DNA of 32,705 nucleotides from Candidatus Sulfotelmatobacter sp. (GCA_030041415.1 JASHNX010000103.1:1-32705), one strand, 5' to 3'; counted from the stretch's first letter, positions 15,542 through 24,887 are shown. Numbers and translations: made by a program. Notes: a model not told the origin generated them from the letters alone.

Positions 15542-16591
15542 CTAATTTGCGTTTTTCAGCAGCCCGAGGCGGAGGAGGCTTTCTGCGGTCGCGATGATGG
15601 ATTCTTCTCTGGAGCGCGGCGACCAGCCGAGCATGCTCTTCGCCTTCTCGGCGGTAGCATTTTTGCGCTTGCCGAGCTCCGGAACGATCTGCTTGACGGC
15701 TGGATCGAACACGGCAGCAAGCCGGATTACGAAATCGGGCAATTGCCGGGTGGGGACTTTCTTAGCGGCTACGCCCAGGCTCGACTTCAACAACTTCGCG
15801 ATATCGAGCACGGACATGAAATCTCCGGCGACGGCGAGAAAGCGCTCGCCACTGGCGGCGGGGTGGGTCATGGCGCGAAGATGCAGTGCGGCAACGTCGC
15901 GTGCATCGACTGCGCCGAAATAAAGCTTGGGCAAACCGGGAATGGCTCCATCCATGAGGCGTTGCACGATGAGGATGGAGGTCGAGTAGTCCGGGCCGAG
16001 AACCGGACCGAACACGCCCACGGGATTAACGACGGAGAGCTGCAGCTTGCCGCCGAGACTGTTTGGCGCTTGAGTAGAGATGAAGTCCCAGGCGGCGCGT
16101 TCAGCGATGGTTTTCGATTTTACGTAGGCCGTAAGGCCGTCACCGCTGAGGTCGGTCCAGTCGCGCTCGGTGAATGGCTCTTTTTGCGGTTTGTGACCGT
16201 AGCCGATAGCGGCAAAAGAGGAAGTGAGCACGACACGCCTGACACCGGCATCGCGCGCGGCGCGCAGAACCCGAAGCGCGCCTTCGCGGGCGGGAATAAT
16301 CAGCTCGTCTTCATGGGTGGGAACGGTTGCGGGAAACGGCGAGGCGACGTGCAGAACGTATTCGCAGCCCAAGACTGCTTCTGGCCAACCGGCATCGCGT
16401 TCGAGATCGGCGGCGCAGAAGGACAAGCGGTTGCCGGGATCTGTTCCGGCCCGCGTCAGCATGGCGCGCACATCGGGTTCGCGTTTCAGGTTGCGGACGG
16501 TAGCGCGAACGTCGTACCCAGCGCCGAGAAGTTGCAAAATGCAATGACTGCCGATGAAGCCGGAACCTCCGGTGACCAGCACAGTGCTCAT
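15542..16591 (-). CDS. NAD(P)-dependent extended SDR reductase (dihydroflavonol-4-reductase-like)
   Basis: The product is 349 residues. It begins STVLVTGGSGFIGSH, the extended-SDR dinucleotide loop. It continues with ATVRN (the arginine favours NADPH), HVASPFP, VVLTSSFAAIGYG, the catalytic YVKSK, and VVNPVGVFGP. This order is typical of aldehyde/ketone reductases of the dihydroflavonol-reductase/cinnamoyl-CoA-reductase group. The bacterial substrate is unknown. The start is placed at the ATG at 16591, immediately before the first beta strand. An ATG at 16600 is equally possible because neither has a strong ribosome site. It is divergent from the PagL-like gene, with 78 nt between. Confidence 0.88.
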   Translation of the reverse strand: MSTVLVTGGSGFIGSHCILQLLGAGYDVRATVRNLKREPDVRAMLTRAGTDPGNRLSFCAADLERDAGWPEAVLGCEYVLHVASPFPATVPTHEDELIIPAREGALRVLRAARDAGVRRVVLTSSFAAIGYGHKPQKEPFTERDWTDLSGDGLTAYVKSKTIAERAAWDFISTQAPNSLGGKLQLSVVNPVGVFGPVLGPDYSTSILIVQRLMDGAIPGLPKLYFGAVDARDVAALHLRAMTHPAASGERFLAVAGDFMSVLDIAKLLKSSLGVAAKKVPTRQLPDFVIRLAAVFDPAVKQIVPELGKRKNATAEKAKSMLGWSPRSREESIIATAESLLRLGLLKNAN

Positions 16592-16669
16592 GAGCAACAT
16601 TTTATTTGATAGCCAATGGGAGCAGCGGCAGTCTTGCAAAATCGGGGGCGGTCATGCACCCTCAATGGA

Positions 16670-17269
16670 ATGGCAAGAAAGAGCAGACTGGTTTTAGCGA
16701 TATTTTGGGGGGCGATGTTTGTGGTAGCGAATGGCGCACACGTGCAGGCGCAGGCTGGTCCGGAGCAGGGAAGCAACGAGCTTCAGATATGGACTGCCGG
16801 CGGGCATTCGGTTGCAGGAGGGACCTCAAACACGGAAGTTTTCGACATTGGCGTGCGATACGGGCGGGTGATCTCGGACGCCCATTTGCCATCATTTTTG
16901 CGGGGAAGGTTCGAGTACGCGGTTGATCTGGTGCCCGCGTACGTGATCTTTCAGCCAGCGAACACAGCGTACGGATGGGGATTCACTCCGCTGGGATTGA
17001 AATGGGATTTCGTGAGGCGCGGGCGATTCTCGCCATATCTGGAACTGGGAGGCGGAACGATGTTCAGCAATCATAATGTTCCGATTTATACCAACGATGT
17101 TAACTTCACGCCAAGCGCCGCGCTGGGCACGCATATTCTGGGCAAAAAATATAACTGGAGCGTCGAGTTACGTTATCTGCACATTTCGAATGCAGGATTG
17201 GTGTCTTACAACCCAGGGTTGAATACGGTGGAAGTGAGGCTGGGCGTAGGGAGGTTCTGGAAGAGATAG
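16670..17269 (+). CDS. PagL-like lipid A 3-O-deacylase / acyloxyacyl hydrolase family protein
   Basis: The product is 199 residues. A signal peptide (MARKSRLVLAIFWGAMFVVA, with cleavage near HVQAQA) precedes an outer-membrane beta-barrel. The C-terminal motif ELRYLHISNAGLVSYNPGLN, followed by TVEVRLGVGRF, matches the PagL active-site region. It has the His and Ser of HIS-N and a Glu in the following strand. PagL removes the 3-linked acyl chain of lipid A at the outer membrane. The size suits an eight-strand barrel, and the chain ends near an aromatic strand. The ATG at 16670 is chosen because it places the signal at the terminus; its ribosome site is weak. Deacylation itself is inferred from the family. 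Confidence 0.82.
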   Translation: MARKSRLVLAIFWGAMFVVANGAHVQAQAGPEQGSNELQIWTAGGHSVAGGTSNTEVFDIGVRYGRVISDAHLPSFLRGRFEYAVDLVPAYVIFQPANTAYGWGFTPLGLKWDFVRRGRFSPYLELGGGTMFSNHNVPIYTNDVNFTPSAALGTHILGKKYNWSVELRYLHISNAGLVSYNPGLNTVEVRLGVGRFWKR

Positions 17270-17314
17270 GCCGAGCGAACTAGCTGGCCTGGCGTGTCGG
17301 CAACAATCCATGGC

Positions 17315-17347
17315 GGGCGGAGAAGATTCCTCTGAATTTCTCCGCCC
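17315..17347. terminator. Strong hairpin between convergent genes
   Basis: GGGCGGAGAA (17315-17324) pairs perfectly with TTCTCCGCCC (17338-17347). ATTC/GAAT extends the stem inward past one bulged G, leaving a 4-nt loop. It lies between the PagL-like gene (ends 17269) and the minus-strand small gene (ends 17358). There is no long T-tract, but its position and strength suit a shared terminator. Confidence 0.55.
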
Positions 17348-17357
17348 GGAGTCCGGT

Positions 17358-17696
17358 CTACTTATGGCGATGCGTGCGATGCATGGAGTCGCCGACGGTT
17401 ACAGTATGCGGCGCGTTGTCTTGCGTGCAGCAGCTTACGTTGTAATTGTAATCTCCATCCTGCAAGTCGGATTTAAGTGTGATGGTGCTGGGGGGCGGGA
17501 GATAGATTGGCGGGCCCGCAGTGAACGGCCATGTCGTAGTGCCAGCGCTAATCTCGCAGTTGTGGCTTTGGTAGTTGCAGGTCGAGGGAATGTTCTGAAA
17601 CTCGACATAGTCCCCGGCATCGGCATCGAAATCGCTGCAAAGGTCAGGTTTACGCGTGGTTGGGGTTAGTGGGTTGGGTACGCGAGCGGTTGCCAT
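17358..17696 (-). CDS. Small hypothetical protein, possible single beta-sandwich domain
   Basis: The product is 112 residues with no signal peptide. Short beta-prone segments (DYVEFQNIP, STITLKSDL, YNYNVSCCTQD, PHTVTVGDS) and five Cys suggest a compact beta-sandwich, loosely like a cupredoxin without obvious copper ligands. The tail HRTHRHK is His/Lys-rich. AAGGA stands about 10 nt before the ATG. No family is recognised. It sits 101 nt downstream of the Ser/Thr kinase gene on the same strand, so co-transcription is possible. Confidence 0.6.
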   Translation of the reverse strand: MATARVPNPLTPTTRKPDLCSDFDADAGDYVEFQNIPSTCNYQSHNCEISAGTTTWPFTAGPPIYLPPPSTITLKSDLQDGDYNYNVSCCTQDNAPHTVTVGDSMHRTHRHK

Positions 17697-17797
17697 AATT
17701 AGTTATTCCTTTCGGATTGCCCGGGGCGCATCATCGAAGTGGCGGCCCACGGCTGGATTTTCTAACCTGGTCCCCTCCTCGGACAGTTCGCGGGGAG

Positions 17798-20434
17798 TTA
17801 CTGATGAGTCGATTTCATCAACTGCTGATAAGCCGGCGTATTGGCCAGATTATCGAATTCGTGCAAGCTGCGAATTTTCTCGGGAGTATACCCCGCTTGC
17901 ACCATTTTTGCCAGAAATTCCAGGGCCAGGCCGGATTCACCTAACTGGTTATAAACCTCCGCAGCGTCTAAGAGTACATCTTTGTCGTTGTGGCCGTACT
18001 GCAAGGCTTGCGCAAGATACAACAAGGCGTTCTTACGGTCGCCCAGCATAGAGTAGTAACCGGCTAGGTTGCTGAGCACATCGGGATCATGAGGATTGAC
18101 CTTGAGGGCTTCGCTGGCGAGTTCGACTGCGCGGCGGTACGGGGCTACAGATTGGTCTTTTGCCCCGGAGTAATAGCGTGCGTCACCTAGATTTCCCCAT
18201 ATCACGTATTCGCGCGGATCGAGTTTGGCAGCTTCTTCGTCGGCATCAGCCGCTTCGGCGAACCTTCTCAGGCCATAATATGCCACGCCTAAATTGACAT
18301 ATCCCGCATAGGTTGGGCGAAGGGCGACGGATTTTTTTAGCGGACCGATCGCTTTCTCGTACTGTCCCATTTCGGCGTAAATGGCTCCGATATTCACGTA
18401 CGTGCCATACCACTCGGGAGCAATCTGAATGACCTTGGCGTACATCTGCAATGCTTTGTCGTATTCGTTGCGCCGCTGATAAAACCTCCCGACTTCGTTG
18501 TAGCTGTTGCGGCTATTGGGGTGTGACTGAACTGCCTGCTGAAAGGTAGCTTCCGCTTCAGCAACCTTTCCCTGGTTCTCATATGCGCGGGCTAGTTCGA
18601 TAGCGGCTTCCTCATTCGCGGGCTCAAGACTGAGAGCGGCCTGGAATTCCTTTACCGCCGCATCATGCTGTCCGGTCCCATCTTCGATCCGGCCAAGGCA
18701 GATATGCCCGGCGGCGCCGGCGTTGCCAAACTTCACCGCCTCATTGCATTCCGCTTGAGCGGGCGCGATCCATTTCTTGTCTTTCGTGCCTGAGTATCTG
18801 AGCCAATCGCTTTCACCGAGTACGGCTTTAGCCATGCCGAAGTTGGCATCGAGTTTGAGCGCTTCGCGGGCCATCAAAGCCGCATTGTCAAGATTTTCAG
18901 CTTTGCTGTTGTCGAGCAAATAGCCCCGTGCCTGTAGATAGAACTTGTAGGCTTCAGCTTGGTCGGTGCCGTGGACTTTGAGCGCAGTTTCTTCTTCGGG
19001 GCGAAGCTGCAGCCTGAGGGCTTTAACGGCACCATCGGTGACGTTGCTTTCGACGGAAAATACGTCGGAGGCGGGAACGGAAACGGAATCGCCGCCGAGC
19101 GGGGAATTGTCTTTAGCGCTGTTCAGCGAGTAGGAAACTTTGATCAGCTCGCTGTTGGGCTCGAGGCTGACCGCCAGTCCAAGATTTGCGCCGAACATGT
19201 GTGCCGCATCCGAGAGGCTGGAGATTTTTTTTTCCTGCAAGTTCCGCGGCGGGATGACCTCGAAGGCGCGGTCGTTGCTGAGGCTGCCAAGCTTGGCCGC
19301 AAGACTTTCGACAAGTCCTTCGCCGAGGGCGGTGAGTTTGGGATCGGCGTTGGCCGGAGCGGTGAAGGGAAGGACGGCGAGAATTTTGGTTTGCGGCAAG
19401 TCGCCGGATTGGGAGGCCGATGCGGGCGCGGCGTTGTTCGTGGTTGAGAAGGCGCGGCGCAAGGAACGATAGGCGAAGAGCCCGCCAAGAAAGAGAACTA
19501 CGATTGCGATGCCCGCGAGCGCGCGATATTGATGGAAAGCAGTGGGAGCGGATGGCGCGCTCCTGGGTTTGCGACCCTCCTGAACGCGGTGGAGATCGCT
19601 CAAGACAGCGGCTGCAGCGGGATAGCGGGCCTCGGGCGTTTTCTCGATCATGCGCGAAACGACGCGAGCGAGCGGCTCGGGAACATTTTTCAGCGGGGGC
19701 GGTTCTTCGTGAACGATGCGCGCGACGGTGGTAGCGAGGCTGTCGCTGTGAAAAGGCTGCTCGCCGCCCAGCATTTCATAGAAAACCAATCCAAGAGAAA
19801 AAATGTCGGAACGGCCGTCGTCGGGTTTCTGCAGAAGAACTTCGGGAGCCATATAGGCGGGCGTGCCGCCGGAAGCGGTCATGGTCTCCATGCTTTTGGT
19901 GGCGTCGTCTGGATTGGCCGGTCGAAAGGCGCGGCGGGCGACACCGAAATCGAGAATCTTCACCCGGTTGCCGGGAGTGATCATGATATTTTCGGGCTTG
20001 ATATCGCCGTGAATGATGCTTTTTTCGTGCGCCGCCTGCAGGCCTTCGCAGCATTGGGCCGCGATGGTGAAAAACTCCTGGGAGGGAATCGGTTGCTTGA
20101 GGCGATGACGCAGCGTCTGGCCTTCCACGTACTCCATGACGAGCCAGAGCTCGCCGGCGTGCTCCACCACGTCGTAGATTCCCCCAACATTTGGGTGATT
20201 CAGGGCGGAGGCGCGCTGGGCTTCTTTGAGAAAGCGCTTGCGATCGTGGGGGTTGGAATCTGCACGGCGGCTTGCGCGCTTGATGGCGACCTGACGGCGC
20301 AGGGTGGGATCTTCGGCAACGAAAACCTGTCCCATACCGCCCGCGCCGATGCGTTGCCCCACAACGTAACGGCCCACGAGCGTGCCCGTGAGAACATCAG
20401 CGACGACAGGGGGCGTCTTGATATCGTCCGGCAT
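17798..20434 (-). CDS. Membrane Ser/Thr protein kinase with periplasmic TPR region
   Basis: The product is 878 residues. The kinase domain (about 23-285) has Gly-loop GAGGMGQV (30-37), VAIK with Lys52, catalytic loop HGDIKPEN (Asp144, Asn149), DFG (162-164) and APE (196-198). Arg of the usual HRD is Gly143, making it a non-RD kinase. One transmembrane helix follows at about 305-323. A middle domain (about 350-490) resembles the TolB-like/adenylate-cyclase-associated region seen in such proteins (ILAVLPFTAPANADPKLTALGEGL). From about 600 to the end there are TPR repeats (for example GHICLGRIEDGTGQHDAAVK and AYVNLG-like units). It probably senses extracytoplasmic partners through the TPRs. It is divergent from ftcD, with 145 nt between. 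Confidence 0.93.
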   Translation of the reverse strand: MPDDIKTPPVVADVLTGTLVGRYVVGQRIGAGGMGQVFVAEDPTLRRQVAIKRASRRADSNPHDRKRFLKEAQRASALNHPNVGGIYDVVEHAGELWLVMEYVEGQTLRHRLKQPIPSQEFFTIAAQCCEGLQAAHEKSIIHGDIKPENIMITPGNRVKILDFGVARRAFRPANPDDATKSMETMTASGGTPAYMAPEVLLQKPDDGRSDIFSLGLVFYEMLGGEQPFHSDSLATTVARIVHEEPPPLKNVPEPLARVVSRMIEKTPEARYPAAAAVLSDLHRVQEGRKPRSAPSAPTAFHQYRALAGIAIVVLFLGGLFAYRSLRRAFSTTNNAAPASASQSGDLPQTKILAVLPFTAPANADPKLTALGEGLVESLAAKLGSLSNDRAFEVIPPRNLQEKKISSLSDAAHMFGANLGLAVSLEPNSELIKVSYSLNSAKDNSPLGGDSVSVPASDVFSVESNVTDGAVKALRLQLRPEEETALKVHGTDQAEAYKFYLQARGYLLDNSKAENLDNAALMAREALKLDANFGMAKAVLGESDWLRYSGTKDKKWIAPAQAECNEAVKFGNAGAAGHICLGRIEDGTGQHDAAVKEFQAALSLEPANEEAAIELARAYENQGKVAEAEATFQQAVQSHPNSRNSYNEVGRFYQRRNEYDKALQMYAKVIQIAPEWYGTYVNIGAIYAEMGQYEKAIGPLKKSVALRPTYAGYVNLGVAYYGLRRFAEAADADEEAAKLDPREYVIWGNLGDARYYSGAKDQSVAPYRRAVELASEALKVNPHDPDVLSNLAGYYSMLGDRKNALLYLAQALQYGHNDKDVLLDAAEVYNQLGESGLALEFLAKMVQAGYTPEKIRSLHEFDNLANTPAYQQLMKSTHQ

Positions 20435-20579
20435 TCGAATGCCCGCAGGCTTTCATTCTAACCAGATTGAAAGGCAAACCAAAGTAGCACCGAAGATGAA
20501 CTGCTCCGCACGAAAGTGGTGAAGGCCGAAACAGCACAAAGTTGCTTCCTGGACTCTGCGCCAGCTATCCTTCTGCGTT

Positions 20580-22061
20580 ATGTCTACGCTCGTGGAGTGT
20601 GTGCCGAATTTTTCCGAAGGCCGGGATCGCGCAAAGGTCGATGCGATCGTCGCGGCCATGAAAATGGATGGGGTGTATGTGCTCGACCGCGAAATGGACG
20701 CGGACCACAATCGCTGCGTGATTACGCTGGCGGGCGAGCGCGAGACAATTCAGGAAGCGGCGATTCGCGGGGTGGGCAAGGCCGCGGAGTTGATTGATCT
20801 TTGCGTGCATCAAGGTGCGCATCCGAGAATGGGCGCGGCGGATGTGGTGCCGTTCATCCCAATCGATGGAGTGACGATCGAAGATTGCGTGGCGATGGCG
20901 AAGCACGTGGGCGCGGAGATTTGGAAGCGGTATCAGATTCCGGTTTATTTATACGAAGCCGCGGCGGCGACGCCTGAGCGGCAGAATTTAGAAAATATAC
21001 GGCGCGGGCAGTTTGAAGGCATTCGTGCGGAGATTGCCACAAACCCGGCGCGGAAGCCGGATTTTGGCGAGGCGAGAGTGCACCCGACGGCGGGGGCGAC
21101 GGTGGTGGGAGCGAGGAAGTTTCTGATCGCTTACAACGTGTTTTTGAATACGCCGGACGTTGAAATTGCGAAGAAAATTGCCAAGGCTGTGAGATTTTCG
21201 AATGGTGGAATGCGCTTTGTGAAGGGTGCAGGATTCCTGGTGCGTGGGTTGGCACAGGTTTCGATGAACCTGACGGATTTTGAGCAGACGCCGGTGCACC
21301 GCGTATTCGAAATGGTGAAGCGCGAGGCGGAGCGGTACGGTGTGGTGCCGGTATCGAGCGAGATCGTAGGGCTGATTCCGAAGAAAGCGCTAGAGCAGGC
21401 TGCCGAGTGGTTTTTGCAGGTGGAGAACTTCGATTCATCGCTGATTCTGGAAAACCGTCTCTCCGCGGTGATGGGCGGGAAGATGGCAGTCGGTGGATTG
21501 CGAGCGGGAGTGGAACCATTCGTGGAGCAACTGGCTGCGCCGACGCCGACGCCCGGTGGAGGCAGCGCCTCGGCGGCGGCGGGAGCGATGGCAGCGGGGC
21601 TGGCGACAATGGTGGCATCGATGTCGCGGGGGAAGAAAGCGTATCTGCAATATGAAGCGGAGTTGAGCGGAGCGATTGGCGAGCTGAGTACCTTGCGCGA
21701 GGAATTGAAAGCGGCGATCGATGCCGACTCGACAGCGTACGACGCCGTAGTGAAAGCTTATAAAGACGCGAAGGCTGGCGGTAGCGGAAGCGAGGCTCAG
21801 ATTGACGCGGCGCTGAAACAGGCGACGAACGTTCCGCTGAGCGTGGCAGAGAAATCAAACCAGGTTGCACGGATCGCTTCCGCGCTGGAAGGGATTACGA
21901 ATCCGAACATGAAATCGGATTTGACCACGGCTCAGGCACTGGCGCGGGCGGCAATCACCGGAGCGCTAGCCAATGTGGAGATCAACCTGGCATCGCTGAA
22001 GGATCAGAGTTTTGCCGCGGAAGTGCGCAAGAGAGCGGAAACTTTGAAGATGAAGACATAG
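20580..22061 (+). CDS. ftcD: Bifunctional glutamate formimidoyltransferase / formimidoyltetrahydrofolate cyclodeaminase
   Basis: The product is 493 residues with two fused enzymes. Residues 1 to about 300 are the formimidoyltransferase: LVECVPNFSEGRD at the N-terminus, HQGAHPRMGAADVVPFIP in the folate site with catalytic His, and FLVRGLAQVSMNLTDF. Residues about 320-493 are the cyclodeaminase: LAAPTPTPGGGSASAAAGAMAA and a long helical bundle. It moves the formimino group from formiminoglutamate (histidine breakdown) to tetrahydrofolate and then releases ammonia to give methenyl-THF. The fused layout is that of the animal enzyme, and many bacteria carry the halves separately. No hut genes are visible in this window. 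Confidence 0.95.
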   Translation: MSTLVECVPNFSEGRDRAKVDAIVAAMKMDGVYVLDREMDADHNRCVITLAGERETIQEAAIRGVGKAAELIDLCVHQGAHPRMGAADVVPFIPIDGVTIEDCVAMAKHVGAEIWKRYQIPVYLYEAAAATPERQNLENIRRGQFEGIRAEIATNPARKPDFGEARVHPTAGATVVGARKFLIAYNVFLNTPDVEIAKKIAKAVRFSNGGMRFVKGAGFLVRGLAQVSMNLTDFEQTPVHRVFEMVKREAERYGVVPVSSEIVGLIPKKALEQAAEWFLQVENFDSSLILENRLSAVMGGKMAVGGLRAGVEPFVEQLAAPTPTPGGGSASAAAGAMAAGLATMVASMSRGKKAYLQYEAELSGAIGELSTLREELKAAIDADSTAYDAVVKAYKDAKAGGSGSEAQIDAALKQATNVPLSVAEKSNQVARIASALEGITNPNMKSDLTTAQALARAAITGALANVEINLASLKDQSFAAEVRKRAETLKMKT

Positions 22062-22259
22062 AAGGCCGAAGCCTGCGCCGCGGTACACGAGGCACATAAC
22101 CCCGGCCACGCTCCCGATTGCAAATAAATCCTATCCTGCACGAGTGGAAATCGACCGAGCCGGGTTTCTTAGCGGGAAGAAGGTTGAGGTAACGGTCGAA
22201 TCCCTGTCAAGAGACATTGCACGATACGCCGCCTGGCATTATTTTCGGGCTCGATCGCA

Positions 22260-23732
22260 TTGCTCGGTACGGCCAGTTTTCTGTTGAGCCTGAACGGGTG
22301 CGGTGGAGGCAGTTCGCCTGGTACGGTGTCTGTCTCGAACAAGATCCAACATGTGGTGATCATCTTCCAGGAGAACCGCACCCCTGACAATCTATTTCAG
22401 GGGTTGTGCATCGCGCCCTACGGGTCGCCCGGCGCCTGTAGCACCAGTCCGAGCGCGACGCAGTACAACATTCAAACCGCCAACTGGCTGAACAATCAGT
22501 CCTCCGGCGGCGTGACTCAGCCTGGGATGATTGATCTCGGCACGGTGGGCAGCAGTCCCGACAACTACGATCTAAACCATGCGCACGCAGCCTTTCTGGC
22601 AATGTGCGACATGAATACATCCACGAACACGTGCGCGATGGATGGCGCCGCAGGAGTTTCAGTGGGCTGCACGTCCGGAGCGGCGAATTGCCCGCCAGCG
22701 AATCCACAATTCTTGTATGTGAATCCCGCGGACGTGCAACCGTACCTGCAAATGGCGCAGACCTATGCGTTTGGGGATCAAATGTTTCAGACTAATCAGG
22801 GACCGAGCTTTCCCGCGCACCAGTTTATTATCTCGGGAACGTCAGCTCCCGCAACCGGAAGCAGCTATCTCGTGGCAGACAATCCCGCGGGGGTTCCGTC
22901 GGCGAGCGCAAACACAAATTGCACGGCTCCCAGCGCCGAGTACGTGGACGAAATCAATTCCACCGATCCGCCCGGCAGCGATACTGAAACGCCCATTTTT
23001 CCCTGCCTCGACCATCAGACGCTCACCGATCTGCTCGATACGGCCAACCTGAGCTGGCGCTACTATGCGCCCTCGCTTGGCAGCCTGTGGACTGCGCCTG
23101 CGGCGATCAACCATATGTGCGTGCCCAGCCCGGCTCCGCCGAATGCGACGGCCTGCACCGGCGCGGACTTTACCGCAACCTCGCCCAAGGTGGTTCTGAA
23201 CCAGACCCAGGCGAATGCGCAGATACTCAGCGACATTGCGAGCAACCAGCTGCAGACCGTGAGTTGGATTATTCCGGATGGCGATGACTCCGACCACGCA
23301 AAAAGCAATAACGGCTGTGGACCATCCTGGGTGACTTCCATCGTGAATGCCGTCGGTAACAGCCCGTACTGGTCGAATACTGCGATCATTATCACCTGGG
23401 ACGATTGGGGCGGCTGGTACGATCATGTGGGCCCACAGGTCATCAACTCCTACGAATATGGATTCCGAGTGCCGATCATGGTGATTTCTCCCTACATGGT
23501 GAAGACGGGATACATCTCCCATGTGACGCATAATTTCGGGAGCATTCTGAAGTTTGTCGAGAGCACGTTCAATCTGCCGTCGCTGGGCTACGCGGATGCG
23601 ACGTCCGATGACCTTTCGGATTTCTTTAATTTCAGCCAAAGTCCTAAGGCTTTTCAGAGCATTACGCCGCCTACGGACAATGCAACGTGCCAGAGCGACA
23701 CCGACGGACCTTTGGATCCGGATGACGATTAA
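22260..23732 (+). CDS. Lipoprotein phosphoesterase (phospholipase C / acid phosphatase AcpA family)
   Basis: The product is about 490 residues of the PF04185-type phosphoesterase family. Marks are HVVIIFQENRTPDNLFQG (metal/nucleophile region near the N-terminus), a middle GDQMFQTNQGPSFPAHQF, SWIIPDGDDSDH, and IIITWDDWGGWYDHVGP. Such enzymes cleave phosphate esters outside the cytoplasm. A lipobox LNGC just after the hydrophobic stretch indicates a lipoprotein. The start is a problem. TTG at 22260 is the only usual start codon after the in-frame stop at 22191, yet upstream in-frame codons read VKRHCTIRRLALFSGSIA, a good basic n-region plus hydrophobic core. A rarer start (CTG at 22233, or ATC/ATA further up) or an error may be involved. 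Confidence 0.88.
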   Translation: MLGTASFLLSLNGCGGGSSPGTVSVSNKIQHVVIIFQENRTPDNLFQGLCIAPYGSPGACSTSPSATQYNIQTANWLNNQSSGGVTQPGMIDLGTVGSSPDNYDLNHAHAAFLAMCDMNTSTNTCAMDGAAGVSVGCTSGAANCPPANPQFLYVNPADVQPYLQMAQTYAFGDQMFQTNQGPSFPAHQFIISGTSAPATGSSYLVADNPAGVPSASANTNCTAPSAEYVDEINSTDPPGSDTETPIFPCLDHQTLTDLLDTANLSWRYYAPSLGSLWTAPAAINHMCVPSPAPPNATACTGADFTATSPKVVLNQTQANAQILSDIASNQLQTVSWIIPDGDDSDHAKSNNGCGPSWVTSIVNAVGNSPYWSNTAIIITWDDWGGWYDHVGPQVINSYEYGFRVPIMVISPYMVKTGYISHVTHNFGSILKFVESTFNLPSLGYADATSDDLSDFFNFSQSPKAFQSITPPTDNATCQSDTDGPLDPDDD

Positions 23733-23939
23733 GATAAGTCGGTCGATTTCGGTGTCCCAAATTGATCATTAGTCCAATACTTCCGTGCAAAACAGAAAGC
23801 GCGGCAATGGCATAAAATATGATGGGTTAGATAACGGGGAGGAGAAGAAACCGCATCTAATTGTGCAAGATAGAGACAAAACCCCGTTCATACCTGTGGC
23901 AATCTGATCGAGAAATCTTTGGTGAGAACTGAGGCCGTC

Positions 23940-24887
23940 ATGAAACTGGTTAAGTTGGGTGCAAGCTCCATTATGCTTTTGGCGACGCTGTGTGCGGGTG
24001 TGGCGAACGCCATGCCCCTGAATTCTTCTGCGCGCGCGGTGATTCCTGCTGATTTACAGCAGCTGATCTCGGTCGATTACCGGGAACTGAAGGACTCGCC
24101 GACAGCGATGCAGTTGAAGCAGCAGGTGCTGCCCGACAATTTGAAGCAATTCGAGGAGGCGCTGAAGGGAGTGGGCATCGATCCCGGCAAAGATATTGAC
24201 TCGCTTGCGTTCGCAGCTTTCCGCACCGAGAAACAGGGTGTCAAATCGGTCGGCGTGGCCGCGGGACCGTTCAGCATGAAGGTGGTGTTGAAGAAGCTGA
24301 CGGCGGCGAAAATCAAACCGACGAAATATCGCCTGGCGAATATTTACCCGATGGATGGCGGCATGGTGATGGTGTTCCTCGATGACAGTACGCTATTGTT
24401 CGGGGAAATATCTGCGGTGAAATTGGCACTGGATACGCGCGACGGGCAGATTCTGGGCCTGGATACGAACGCGACCATGTCGGACATGATGTCGGATGTG
24501 GATGCGGGTCCGGTATGGAGCATTCTTGACCAGCAGGGAACGCAGAATGTGATGCGCTCGGCCTTGGGAGATGCGGCCAAGGTCGCCGACTACGACAGCA
24601 TCAAGAAGCGGTTTCTGGGGTCGCAATATACGTTGAGTTTTGCGAGCGGAGTGAACTTCGATCTTACGGTGGTGACTTCCGATGACATCAGCGCGGCGAC
24701 GCTTTCCTCGCTGGTGAAAGCCGGACTGCTCTACAAGAAGATGAGCGCCAGCGCCGCGGAAAAGATCGCGATGGACAATACCACCGTGGATTCCGACGGC
24801 GACAAGGTGAACTTTCATTTCAAGTCGAGCGACCAGCAATTCCAGTCGCTGATGCATTCGGAGTTGTTCGCAGCGGTTTCGCACTAG
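23940..24887 (+). CDS. Secreted hypothetical protein
   Basis: The product is 315 residues with a classic signal peptide (MKLVKLGASSIMLLATLCAG, cleavage after ANA). The mature part is soluble-looking, with alternating strands and helices. Segments such as ISVDYRELKDSPTAMQLKQQ, VGIDPGKDIDSLAFAAFR and SDGDKVNFHFKSS suggest the repeated alpha/beta layout of DUF3352-like periplasmic proteins, though I cannot confirm the family. The ATG at 23940 with GAGG 5 nt upstream is preferred over the GTG at 23919 because it starts the signal peptide. The gene is followed 22 nt later by a strong terminator, so it ends a transcript. Confidence 0.8.
   Translation: MKLVKLGASSIMLLATLCAGVANAMPLNSSARAVIPADLQQLISVDYRELKDSPTAMQLKQQVLPDNLKQFEEALKGVGIDPGKDIDSLAFAAFRTEKQGVKSVGVAAGPFSMKVVLKKLTAAKIKPTKYRLANIYPMDGGMVMVFLDDSTLLFGEISAVKLALDTRDGQILGLDTNATMSDMMSDVDAGPVWSILDQQGTQNVMRSALGDAAKVADYDSIKKRFLGSQYTLSFASGVNFDLTVVTSDDISAATLSSLVKAGLLYKKMSASAAEKIAMDNTTVDSDGDKVNFHFKSSDQQFQSLMHSELFAAVSH

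Noticed and set aside
15392-16609. Plus-strand open frame of 405 codons
   Set aside because: Antisense to the SDR reductase, which carries the TGGSGFIG and YxxxK motifs.
19529-20461. Plus-strand open frame of 310 codons
   Set aside because: Antisense to the kinase domain, where the kinase motifs are intact.
23800-23930. A/T-rich stretch with a TAAAAT-like box before the secreted protein gene
   Set aside because: No partner -35 at a proper distance could be agreed on, so it is not listed as a promoter.
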